Below, piece by piece: positions 7,837-14,560 of a stretch of 32,676 nt of DNA. Made by a program: the position numbers and the translations under genes. The stretch is from JAJACP01 sp964350245 (GTDB lineage Bacteria > Chlamydiota > Chlamydiia > Chlamydiales > JAAKFR01). The DNA is taken from the NCBI GenBank assembly GCA_964350245.1, contig CAYGJC010000021.1, positions 1 to 32,676 of the forward strand, given 5' to 3'. The notes under the pieces are model-generated. The model ran no database searches, was not told the origin of the DNA, and saw nothing but the letters and a program-made list of their open reading frames with translations. Positions within the stretch are counted from its first letter, which is position 1. Each line of letters starts with the position of its first letter.

Positions 7837-8680
7837 AACGTTTCTGCCAGTCCATCACCCACGAAAAGCCCTTCTTGTCTTTGCGGAAAAGAAGCCGTTC
7901 TACCAGGCATTCCGTTTCGTGGAGCTCAAATAGATAGAAAGTCCCATCAGGCCGATGCGCTGCCGAACCACTGTTAAAGACAAGAGGAAGTCCCTCGCTG
8001 CGCCGATCCTTAATATAATAGCTGTGGTCGTGCCCATGTAGGTAGAGCTTCACTTGTGGGTGACGCTTTAAGACTTCCTGTAGTGCTAAAGCGCGCTTCA
8101 AATCATGCATATGACGCCCGGTAGGATAAAGAGGAAAATGGTTACCCACAATCACCTGATCTCCTTTTGGAATCGCGTCTAAAACTCTTTCAAGCTCTTC
8201 TTCCGTTTCAGGGTAAAAACGCCCTAAGGCAAAGAAAGGAGGTGTGGCGCAGGCGCAATCTAACCCCACCCACCACCACCCCTTGCCCAAAGATTTTCTC
8301 TCGACTCTTCTCTGCTTAAGGTCTTCCGAAGGGAAAAAATCGTAAAAGCGGCGTGTTTTTTCCACAGATTTGGTGTAGCAGTCGTGGTTGCCAGGCAAAT
8401 AGTGTACCGGTTGGGAAAAAGACTCCACAAAGGCTCTACCTTCCGCAAATTCAGAGTCGAGGGAAAGTGAAGAGAAGTCGCCTGTTACACACACATGTTC
8501 AACATCTAATGAATCAAATAGCTCAGGTAGATGAGTTAAGTGCTCGGTTTGGTAGGCGTGCCGCCTAAATAAAAGCAGATTTAAATTGCCCACCCATCTC
8601 TTGGTTAAGAATTGGTTAGGGTTCGCTGTGATATGTGAAAAATGCGGATCTGAAAGGTGAACGAGTCTAAGTGTTTCCAT
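7820..8680 (-). CDS. Calcineurin-like metallophosphoesterase
   Basis: A 286-residue two-metal phosphoesterase with the full motif series: D11-x-H13 in LVHLSDPHF, GDFSS, GNHD, NHFP and GHDH. These residues bind two metals and cleave phosphomono- or diesters; the substrate is unknown. I chose ATG 8680 because AAAGG lies about 4 nt upstream; the in-frame GTG at 8701 is less likely. In C. trachomatis a phosphohydrolase of this type sits just before groEL3 (from memory), which fits the position here, except that here 1.9 kb of accessory sequence separates them. Confidence 0.9.
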   Translation of the reverse strand: METLRLVHLSDPHFSHITANPNQFLTKRWVGNLNLLLFRRHAYQTEHLTHLPELFDSLDVEHVCVTGDFSSLSLDSEFAEGRAFVESFSQPVHYLPGNHDCYTKSVEKTRRFYDFFPSEDLKQRRVERKSLGKGWWWVGLDCACATPPFFALGRFYPETEEELERVLDAIPKGDQVIVGNHFPLYPTGRHMHDLKRALALQEVLKRHPQVKLYLHGHDHSYYIKDRRSEGLPLVFNSGSAAHRPDGTFYLFELHETECLVERLLFRKDKKGFSWVMDWQKRFSYQL

Positions 8681-8839
8681 AAGGCCTTTATAGCACAGCA
8701 CACAATATTGAAATCACGAATCTTTTTATTTCTTATTATGAAGCTGACATACTAAACTTTGTTTTAAAAAGTGAATTAGCTGCAATTAAATATAGAAAAA
8801 CAGTAAGATTAATTCTTGTTTTATTTAATTTAAGAATTT

Positions 8840-9454
8840 ATGAGCGTTTCAGGGATAAGAGATTTTTCAAACTCCAGGGTGGGTCAACTTACCACTTCGG
8901 GTTATAAGAGTGCTCTTAGAGTGGGGGGAGCTGTTTTTTGTATGAAAAACATCCCCAAAATTTCAAAAAAAGTTTCCGAATGGATCAAAGTAAACGGGCA
9001 CTTAGGGACCATTTTAAATGAGCTGTTGCCCCAACGGGTAAAAAATTTGGCTAATAGATGTGCCTCCTATCTAGGCGCTCCTGTGTCTTTGTTACAAGTT
9101 CATCTATACGATAGAGGATACAGACGGATTGCCTTTTCCAAATGGTATACAAACCTGATATCACCGGTTATTGAAGAGCTAATCTTTCGGCTTGCTGCCC
9201 AAAACGGAATTAGGTGGGTCCTTCTCAAAGCACAGGTTCCTAATAGTGCGGCTACAGTGACAAGCATCCTCGTGATCGCGCTACTCTTTGGTCTAGTGCA
9301 TAATGAGGATTTAAGGAGTGCAGAGTTTTTTTCTACCTTCACGGCTGGAGCCATTTTGGGAGCTTTGCAAGCTTATGGAGGGCTTTACCATGGATTCATA
9401 GAAGCCGTTGTAGCGCATGTCTCCTACAACACGATACTAGATAGATGGCCCTAG
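8840..9454 (+). CDS. CPBP-family intramembrane metalloprotease (CAAX protease-like)
   Basis: A 204-residue membrane protein with the three CPBP/Abi motifs in its C-terminal half: PVIEELIFR (E112, E113, R117), FGLVHN (H154) and HVSYN (H193, N197). These form the putative catalytic site of the Rce1-like glutamate intramembrane proteases. Bacterial members act in protein processing, bacteriocin self-immunity or export, and nothing here fixes the role. The N-terminal 90 residues are less conserved and mildly basic. It stands alone in an AT-rich spacer region, with AATTTAAGAATTT before the ATG and no strong ribosome site. Confidence 0.83.
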   Translation: MSVSGIRDFSNSRVGQLTTSGYKSALRVGGAVFCMKNIPKISKKVSEWIKVNGHLGTILNELLPQRVKNLANRCASYLGAPVSLLQVHLYDRGYRRIAFSKWYTNLISPVIEELIFRLAAQNGIRWVLLKAQVPNSAATVTSILVIALLFGLVHNEDLRSAEFFSTFTAGAILGALQAYGGLYHGFIEAVVAHVSYNTILDRWP

Positions 9455-9462
9455 AATTGTCT

Positions 9463-10101
9463 CTAGGAAGAAGTTCTTTGAGACCGAATGACTCCAGTTA
9501 AACCACTTCTTTCTGGTAGATCACGACTGACGCTCACATTTGTGTATGGGTCAGCGCTTACAACAAGATAATACAGTCCGTCTTTGTCGGAACATTTTGT
9601 GAACTTTGGCTGCATATTCTTGTATAGGGCTTTTTGATCTGAAAATTTAGCCGCTAAAACAGCTAAGGTAGCCTCAACTACACTTGGAGGACTATAATTA
9701 TCTCCAATAGCTTTAGTCTGTTCAGCAAAAGGCATATGTTCAGTCCCTGGGACTACCTGCTTAGCAATTAAAATCCAATAGGAGTCTGTTACTTCACTAC
9801 AATTGCTGTTAAAGTGAGTACTATAACGTTTTTCAGCAAGGGCTCCAACAATTCCCGCAGGAACCAAAATAGCAAAATGGCTCTCTTTTACCTTTTTACC
9901 AGGCCAAAAAGGGCAGTCAGAATCTAAAAGTTTCTGAAGATCAAAAGGAAGAGGCTTATGAGTCATACTGAGTCCAAGATGTTGGCTCCATCCGGCTGCT
10001 CCAAACGGAGGGACTTCTTGCATCAGGTCCAGGTCCACTTGCTCAGATTCGGGTACAAAAAAACTACATACATAGTTGTAGCAGCTATTTATTACGCTCA
10101 T
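9463..10101 (-). CDS. Hypothetical protein with a CPFWPGKKVKESH motif
   Basis: A 212-residue protein with no signal peptide or clear membrane helix beyond a short hydrophobic N-terminus. The order FGAAGW, LPFDLQKLL and CPFWPGKKVKESHFAILVP recalls a repeated family of uncharacterised proteins I associate with environmental chlamydiae and some phages; this is recall and not verified. Later segments (SDKDGLYYLVVSADPY) look like a beta-rich domain end. The start has AGGAG 6-7 nt upstream of ATG 10101. It converges on the CPBP protease, with 8 nt between the stop codons. The function is unknown. Confidence 0.75.
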   Translation of the reverse strand: MSVINSCYNYVCSFFVPESEQVDLDLMQEVPPFGAAGWSQHLGLSMTHKPLPFDLQKLLDSDCPFWPGKKVKESHFAILVPAGIVGALAEKRYSTHFNSNCSEVTDSYWILIAKQVVPGTEHMPFAEQTKAIGDNYSPPSVVEATLAVLAAKFSDQKALYKNMQPKFTKCSDKDGLYYLVVSADPYTNVSVSRDLPERSGLTGVIRSQRTSS

Positions 10102-10329
10102 TTTTTCTCCTGCAATTATAGGTATCTTAACATAAATTGGATTAGTTTCAGTAAAAAATATTTATTTAATTGCTTACCGTTTTTTTATCTTTCTTATTTA
10201 GAGCGGTTTATATTTTTAAAAAAATAATTAATGGCAATTGGTTTGCCTATTTACGTGGTTTAGTATTAAATATAAGTATTAGAGGGTAAACCTCTTAATT
10301 CTCTTTAAATACAAGGAAGGAGAAGGAGC
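10102..10329. other. AT-rich divergent intergenic region
   Basis: A 228-bp very AT-rich spacer between the minus-strand WPGKK-motif gene and the plus-strand arginine-rich gene. It should contain both promoters, but no -35/-10 pair stands out. A short hairpin, AGAGG-GTAAA-CCTCT, lies around 10281-10295, about 35 nt before the small gene. No reading frame is convincing here. Confidence 0.5.
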
Positions 10330-10491
10330 ATGGCTAGAAGACAAAATGCAAGACCCGGTCGAGGAAGTCCAACACGCCGTCAGGAGCCGCCTCGTCGTGA
10401 AGCGAGCCCCAATGCGCGACCTGTTGAGAGTCAACCAAAGCGCCAAGAGCGTACGGAGGAACAAAAGCAAGACCGCAACCGCCGGTCATAA
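10330..10491 (+). CDS. Small arginine-rich basic protein, 53 residues
   Basis: A short frame starting ATG 10330 behind a strong AAGGAGAAGGAG ribosome site and ending TAA 10491. The product has 14 Arg and 2 Lys against 6 Glu and 1 Asp, many Gln and Pro, and no hydrophobic core (begins MARRQNARPGRGSP, ends DRNRRS). It is probably disordered and could bind nucleic acid, as small basic chromatin or RNA-binding proteins do. It is not recognisably Hc1/Hc2 histone-like, which are lysine-rich. Support comes from the ribosome site, the purine-rich leader and the paired hairpins just after the stop. No homologue is known to me. Confidence 0.65.
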   Translation: MARRQNARPGRGSPTRRQEPPRREASPNARPVESQPKRQERTEEQKQDRNRRS

Positions 10492-10499
10492 AAATTACT

Positions 10500-10554
10500 G
10501 CTTAGATCGTTGAGGTCTAAGCGGGGAGTGAGATGCGCTAGCGTTTCACTCCCC
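10500..10554 (-). terminator. Double-hairpin terminator between groEL and the small basic gene
   Basis: Two stem-loops lie back to back: GGGGAGTGA (10523-10531) pairs with TCACTCCCC (10546-10554), and GCTTAGATC (10500-10508) pairs with GGTCTAAGC (10514-10522). Read on the minus strand they follow the groEL stop and lead into AGTAATTTTT, so intrinsic termination of groEL is likely. On the plus strand they could also end the arginine-rich transcript, but no T-run follows. Confidence 0.75.
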
Positions 10555-10560
10555 ACTCTA

Positions 10561-12150
10561 TTATTCTTCGTCTTCCGGCGCGTCACCAATCAGCGCTTCT
10601 GAGATCAATACGATGCCTGCCACAGAGGCTGCATGTGTTAAGCAGTTTTTCACCACTTTTACAGGGTCAATGACACCCGCTTTAAGAAGATCTTCCATTT
10701 TCTCGGTCAAGGCGTTGAATCCTATTGAGCCTTTTTGTGCTTTTACGTCGGCCAACACAACGGATCCATCGAATCCTGTATTGGTTACAATCTGCCGAAG
10801 AGGCGCTTCGCACGCTCGCGCTAGAAGCTCTGCTCCAATTGCCTCGTCGCCTTCTAATTTAAGGGACTCTAGAACCTTGCTCGCATGTAAGAGAGCCGTT
10901 CCGCCACCGGCAATAATTCCTTCTTCCATAGCAGCTTTGGTGGAACTTAAGCTATCTTCAAACATCTGTTTCTTTTGCTTAAGCTCAGGCTCTGTAGCTG
11001 CTCCGACTCGGATAACCGCTACACCTCCCTTGAGCTTTGCCTTCCGTTCTAGCAATTTTTCCTGATCATAAGAACTGGTTGAGTGGGCGTGTTCACTTTC
11101 AATTTGTGTAATGCGCGCATCAATTGCTTCGTGATCTCCTTTTCCACCCACAAGCGTCGTTGTCTCTTTCGTGATCAGAACACGCTCACACGTTCCTAGA
11201 TTATCCACGCCAGCATCTTTTAGATAGATACCTGCCTCTTCAGAAATAACAGTCGCTCCAGTTAGAACGGCGATATCCTCGAGCATGGCTTTGCGGCGAT
11301 CTCCAAATCCGGGAGCTTTAACAGCTGTCACTTTCAGCGTACCACGAATTTTATTGACTACGAGAGTAGCTAAGGCATCGGCTTCCATATCTTCACAGAT
11401 AATCAAAAGTTCACGGCCACCTGTGGCAACAGCTTGTAAAACAGGAAGCAGCTCTTGAATAGACGAGACTTTTTTGTCGACCAGAAGCAGGTAGGGGCTC
11501 TCCATTTCGATACTCATCTTCTCTTGATCAGTGACAAAGTAGGCACTGATGTAGCCGCGATCAAATTGCATCCCTTCGACCATCTCAATGACCGTTTCGG
11601 TTCCTTTGGCTTCCTCAATCGTTACGACGCCCTCTTTTCCCACTTTTTCAATCGCATCCGCAATCACGGTCCCAATCTCCTCATGACCCGAAGCAGAAAC
11701 GGTCGCGATGTTTTTTGTGTCTTCGCGTCCCTTAACCGGAATGGCCTTTTCTTCTAGCTCTTTAAGGACCATCTCAACAGCTTTGTCCATGCCTCGCTTA
11801 AGGCCAATCGGGCTGGTGCCAGCTGCGATATGCTTAATTCCATGCTGAACCAGTGCATCGAGAAGCAGAGTTCCTGTGGTCGTTCCGTCACCACACTTAT
11901 CCTTCAACTTGCTGGCAACTTCTTGAGCCATTGCCACGCCCATATTTTCGTATTGGTCAGGAAGTTCAATATCTTTCACGATACTGTTTCCGTCGTTCGT
12001 GATTGTAGGCGCTCCCCAACTCTTTTCTAGTCCAACATTGCGTCCCTTTGGCCCTAAGGTAGAGCGGACAGCGTCCGCAAGCTGCTGAATACCTTTTGCT
12101 AATTTATCACGCGCTTCTTGTTCAAAGACAATTTCTTTTGCATCAGACAT
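10561..12150 (-). CDS. groEL: GroEL chaperonin paralogue (groEL3-type by position)
   Basis: A 529-residue Hsp60 with the chaperonin core: LGPKGRNV, TNDGNSIVKDIEL, GDGTTTGTLLLD (nucleotide loop), KAPGFGDRRKAMLEDIA, EDSLSSTKAAMEEGI with the catalytic Asp, GGGTALL and HAASVAG. It lacks the C-terminal Gly-Gly-Met tail and ends GDAPEDEE; the usual AGDGTTTAT loop reads CGDGTTTGT. No groES lies next to it. Chlamydiae have three GroEL genes, and the stand-alone copy before murF corresponds to groEL3 (from memory), a divergent paralogue that may not fold proteins conventionally. ATG 12150 is preferred because AGAGGTGA lies 6 nt upstream; a GTG at 12159 is the longer option. Confidence 0.93.
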   Translation of the reverse strand: MSDAKEIVFEQEARDKLAKGIQQLADAVRSTLGPKGRNVGLEKSWGAPTITNDGNSIVKDIELPDQYENMGVAMAQEVASKLKDKCGDGTTTGTLLLDALVQHGIKHIAAGTSPIGLKRGMDKAVEMVLKELEEKAIPVKGREDTKNIATVSASGHEEIGTVIADAIEKVGKEGVVTIEEAKGTETVIEMVEGMQFDRGYISAYFVTDQEKMSIEMESPYLLLVDKKVSSIQELLPVLQAVATGGRELLIICEDMEADALATLVVNKIRGTLKVTAVKAPGFGDRRKAMLEDIAVLTGATVISEEAGIYLKDAGVDNLGTCERVLITKETTTLVGGKGDHEAIDARITQIESEHAHSTSSYDQEKLLERKAKLKGGVAVIRVGAATEPELKQKKQMFEDSLSSTKAAMEEGIIAGGGTALLHASKVLESLKLEGDEAIGAELLARACEAPLRQIVTNTGFDGSVVLADVKAQKGSIGFNALTEKMEDLLKAGVIDPVKVVKNCLTHAASVAGIVLISEALIGDAPEDEE

Positions 12151-12161
12151 AGGATTCACCT

Positions 12162-12175
12162 CTTAAAATTTTAAG
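12162..12175. promoter_or_regulatory. Perfect 14-bp palindrome in the groEL leader
   Basis: CTTAAAATTTTAAG sits in the short leader directly before the groEL ribosome site, and its downstream arm runs into AAGAGGTGA. It could be an operator or a weak hairpin near the ribosome site. It does not resemble the CIRCE element of HrcA. Confidence 0.4.
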
Positions 12176-12188
12176 TGTAGAGAAAGGG

Positions 12189-12217
12189 AGTATAGCAGGT
12201 TAAGCCGACACCATCAA
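12189..12217 (-). promoter_or_regulatory. Candidate sigma70-type promoter for groEL
   Basis: On the minus strand TTGATG (12217-12212) is followed after 17 nt by TATACT (12194-12189), predicting a start near 12182 and a leader of about 32 nt. The -35 lies within the last codons of rsmI, so groEL can be transcribed separately from the rsmI/tRNA unit upstream. Confidence 0.55.
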
Positions 12218-12859
12218 TACAATTTCCCCTTTGGGGGTTTTCTTCGAGAAGAGCTCGACGAGCTCTTGAGCAGATCCCTCAACGTACTCTTCAAATTTCT
12301 TTGTCAGCTCCCGGGCCACCACACACCTGCGCTTTGGATCCAACGCCTCCAAAACCTTCAAGCTCGCGACCAATCTAAAAGGGGACTCATAACAAATCGA
12401 GGTGCCCGGATAGGCTAAAATCTCCTCAAAAAGGCGTACTAACTTACCTTTTTTCCGTGGAAGAAAGCCAATAAACTGGAATCGAGAGGTATCGAGCCCC
12501 GAAGCAGAGAGCGCCGTAATGGCCGCGCACGCGCCCGGAATGCTCACGACATCCACCCCTTCCTTCCTGCACGCCGCCACCAAACGTTCTCCAGGATCTG
12601 AAATACCCGGTGTGCCTGCATCCGACACCAAGCCAATCTCCATTCCCTTCTTTAAATCTTCCACGACCCTGCTCAGCTTACCTCCCTCGCTATGGGCATT
12701 AAAGCTTTTCATTCTAACTTTTAAGTCGTAGTGTTTTAATAAGATGCCTGTTCTTCGTGTGTCTTCACACAACAAATAATCCAGGTTCTGGACAACCTCC
12801 ACCGCTCGCACCGTGAAGTCGCCCAAATTCCCAATAGGAGTAGAAATGAGATACAACAT
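12200..12859 (-). CDS. rsmI: 16S rRNA (cytidine-2'-O-)-methyltransferase RsmI
   Basis: RsmI transfers a methyl group from S-adenosylmethionine to the ribose of C1402 in 16S rRNA, in the decoding centre. The tetrapyrrole-methylase-like fold is clear: LISTPIGNLGDFT at the start, LLCEDTRRTGILL, SDAGTPGISDPG, SIPGACAAITAL, GFLPRKKGK and CYESPFRL. At 219 residues it is shorter than most RsmI proteins (about 270-290) and lacks the C-terminal extension. I took ATG 12859; the open frame runs on upstream, but that extension would translate through the tRNA-Cys gene and an inverted repeat. The start lies 10 nt after the tRNA 3' end with no ribosome site, so co-transcription and processing are likely. 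Confidence 0.9.
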   Translation of the reverse strand: MLYLISTPIGNLGDFTVRAVEVVQNLDYLLCEDTRRTGILLKHYDLKVRMKSFNAHSEGGKLSRVVEDLKKGMEIGLVSDAGTPGISDPGERLVAACRKEGVDVVSIPGACAAITALSASGLDTSRFQFIGFLPRKKGKLVRLFEEILAYPGTSICYESPFRLVASLKVLEALDPKRRCVVARELTKKFEEYVEGSAQELVELFSKKTPKGEIVLMVSA

Positions 12860-12869
12860 AAGAAAAAAA

Positions 12870-12941
12870 AGGTGGCACCCAGATTCGAACTGGGGAATGG
12901 AGGCTTTGCAGGCCTCTGCCTTACCACTTGGCCATGCCACC
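12870..12941 (-). tRNA. tRNA-Cys (anticodon GCA)
   Basis: The minus strand folds into a full cloverleaf. Acceptor arms GGTGGCA and TGCCACC pair perfectly. The anticodon stem GAGGC/GCCTC closes the loop CTGCAAA, giving anticodon GCA, and the T arm contains GTTCGAATC. The discriminator is U73, as expected for cysteine tRNAs. CCA is not encoded; a T-run follows, then rsmI. Confidence 0.96.
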
Positions 12942-12943
12942 CT

Positions 12944-13054
12944 GTGTTTTTTGGATCTTTTCGTAGAGACTCGGCCAGAGGCGGTGAGTCCTAATGAAGA
13001 ATTATGTTCTCGCCGTCGCTGGCCGAGTCTCCACGAAAATCTTCCAAAAAACAC
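12944..13054. repeat. Large imperfect inverted repeat (45-46 nt arms, 20 nt loop)
   Basis: The left arm is 12944-12988 and the right arm 13009-13054. Both contain GTGTTTTTTGGA, TTTTCGT, GAGACTCGGCCAG, CGG and GAG, with a few substitutions and one 1-nt length difference between arms. The loop (12989-13008) is AT-rich. It begins 2 nt from the 5' end of tRNA-Cys. It is not a normal terminator: the arms are flanked by T6 on the left and A6 on the right. It could be a mobile-element remnant or part of the tRNA precursor. Confidence 0.85.
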
Positions 13055-13161
13055 TTCATCTAACTTTCGGAGAAGAAATCAGGCATACACCATTTTTCAT
13101 ACTCGCTCAAAGCCTGAGGTTAACAATCCAATCCATAAAAGACAATTGATATTTCACCCTG

Positions 13162-14520
13162 ATGAAGGTTATGATACGGCACATGAAGCCGATTTCTTTT
13201 AGTGCTCTTGCACAACTACTCGATCTCAATCACACAAACCAAACCTTGGTCAAAGGAGTAGCGATTGACAGTCGTAGAGTAAAACCCGGTGATCTTTTCT
13301 TTGCTTTGCCCGGAAATCGAGTCGATGGGCACGACTTCCTCGAAGAAATCGCTGCAAAAGGGGCCACAGGAGCTGTTGTCAGTGAAACGTATCGAGGCCC
13401 TGCCTTCAATATCCCGATGTTGCATGTTCCGGATGTGCTTGAATCTCTTCAAGATTTGGCTCGCAAAAGTCTGAAGCGACGGAAAACAAAGGTGATTGCA
13501 ATCTCGGGTTCTCTTGGAAAAACAACAGTGAAGGAGTTTGCGGCGACACTTTTGGGCGCGCGCTTTCATGTGTTTGCGAGTCCCGAGAGCTATAATTCAC
13601 AAGCAACGGTTCCACTCAGTATTCTCATGGCTGATGAAACAGAAGACTACCTTGTCTTGGAAATGGGAATGTCCCATGCTGGCCATCTAAAAAAATTAAT
13701 CTCTGTTGCTCCGCCAACCATTGCTTTGATTTCAACAGTAGCTGTTCAGCATGCGGTGAATTTCTCAGACGGTTTAGCAGGAATTAGCCGCGAGAAAGCT
13801 TCGCTTTTTTCACACCCTAAGACAAAATTAGGGATTATGCATCGAGATATCCACTACTTTGATGAGGTTTATCAAACAGGCGCTTGTCCCAAGCTGACTT
13901 TCTCAACAACATCAAAAGAGGCTGACTATTATCTCGAGCTGGTTGAGGGGGGTGTTAGCGTCTTTCCAAAAGGAGAAGATCCTATCGAAATACCATTATC
14001 ACTTCCTAATCACGCGCACTATCAAAATTTTCTGGCGGCCGTCTGTTTGGCCCGAGCAGTGGGGGTGGAGTGGTCTGTGATTCAAAAAGCAGCTCCTTTA
14101 GTTCATCTCCCTTCTATGCGGTTTGAAAAAGTTGTTAAAGAGGGGATTGTATTTATCAACGACGCCTATAATGCGAATCCCGACTCGATGAAGGCGGCTT
14201 TAGAAAGTCTTCCGCGACCTGGTCAGGGAGGCAAGACAATTGCAGTGCTCAGCGAAATGGATGCTTTGGGTATGTATACGGAGGGAGCACATGCACAGGT
14301 GGCAGAGACAGCCCTTCATCATGTCGATCTTTTACTTTGTGTGGGAAGTCGATGTGAGACGATGCACAAAATCTGGAAACGCGAAAAAAAAGCGGTAGAG
14401 CTTTTTGAGAGCAGAGCGGCCTTGCAAGAGGCTCTGAAAGCGCATGTCCAACCAGGCGATGTGGTTCTTTTAAAAGGAGCACGCTCCTATGCCCTCGATC
14501 AGCTTCTACATGCATTTTAA
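13162..14520 (+). CDS. murF: UDP-N-acetylmuramoyl-tripeptide-D-Ala-D-Ala ligase MurF
   Basis: MurF adds D-Ala-D-Ala to the UDP-MurNAc-tripeptide, the last cytosolic step of precursor synthesis. The three Mur ligase domains are present: an N-terminal UMP-binding domain (VAIDSRRVKPGDLFFAL), the ATP-binding domain with P-loop GSLGKTT at residues 116-122, and the C-terminal domain with NDAYNANPDSM. The P-loop has Leu where Asn or Cys is usual. The start is uncertain: ATGs at 13162, 13171 and 13183 are in frame, none with a good ribosome site; MKPISFSALAQLL from 13183 matches the usual MurF beginning. It opens the peptidoglycan/division run; mraY follows after 40 nt. Confidence 0.94.
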   Translation: MKVMIRHMKPISFSALAQLLDLNHTNQTLVKGVAIDSRRVKPGDLFFALPGNRVDGHDFLEEIAAKGATGAVVSETYRGPAFNIPMLHVPDVLESLQDLARKSLKRRKTKVIAISGSLGKTTVKEFAATLLGARFHVFASPESYNSQATVPLSILMADETEDYLVLEMGMSHAGHLKKLISVAPPTIALISTVAVQHAVNFSDGLAGISREKASLFSHPKTKLGIMHRDIHYFDEVYQTGACPKLTFSTTSKEADYYLELVEGGVSVFPKGEDPIEIPLSLPNHAHYQNFLAAVCLARAVGVEWSVIQKAAPLVHLPSMRFEKVVKEGIVFINDAYNANPDSMKAALESLPRPGQGGKTIAVLSEMDALGMYTEGAHAQVAETALHHVDLLLCVGSRCETMHKIWKREKKAVELFESRAALQEALKAHVQPGDVVLLKGARSYALDQLLHAF

Positions 14521-14535
14521 GCTACCAATTATAGT

Positions 14536-14559
14536 GCCTATTCCCTTTTAATAGGGGCA
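14536..14559 (+). promoter_or_regulatory. Hairpin over the mraY ribosome site
   Basis: CCTATT (14537-14542) pairs with AATAGG (14550-14555), with GCA/TGC pairing possible outside a two-base bulge. The right arm contains the AGGGG that serves as the mraY ribosome site. It might limit mraY translation; the evidence is structural only. Confidence 0.3.
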
Positions 14560-14560
14560 T

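Noticed and set aside
9958..10227. 89-residue plus-strand frame
   Set aside because: Antisense to the start of the WPGKK-motif gene and extends into AT-rich spacer, with composition typical of chance.
10279..10470. 63-residue minus-strand frame
   Set aside because: Antisense to the arginine-rich gene, which has the stronger ribosome site.
12151..12199. CIRCE element before groEL
   Set aside because: No TTAGCACTC-N9-GAGTGCTAA pair is present; only an unrelated AT-rich palindrome.
12860..13054. Upstream extension of rsmI
   Set aside because: It would translate through tRNA-Cys and the inverted repeat; RsmI homology begins at MLYLISTPIGN.
12944..13054. Inverted repeat as an intrinsic terminator or T-box leader
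   Set aside because: No T-run follows the stem in either direction, and no T-box sequence or specifier loop is visible; it also precedes a tRNA and not an aminoacylation gene.
12813..13202. 129-residue plus-strand frame
   Set aside because: It runs antisense through the tRNA and the inverted repeat and into murF in another frame, with no recognisable domain.
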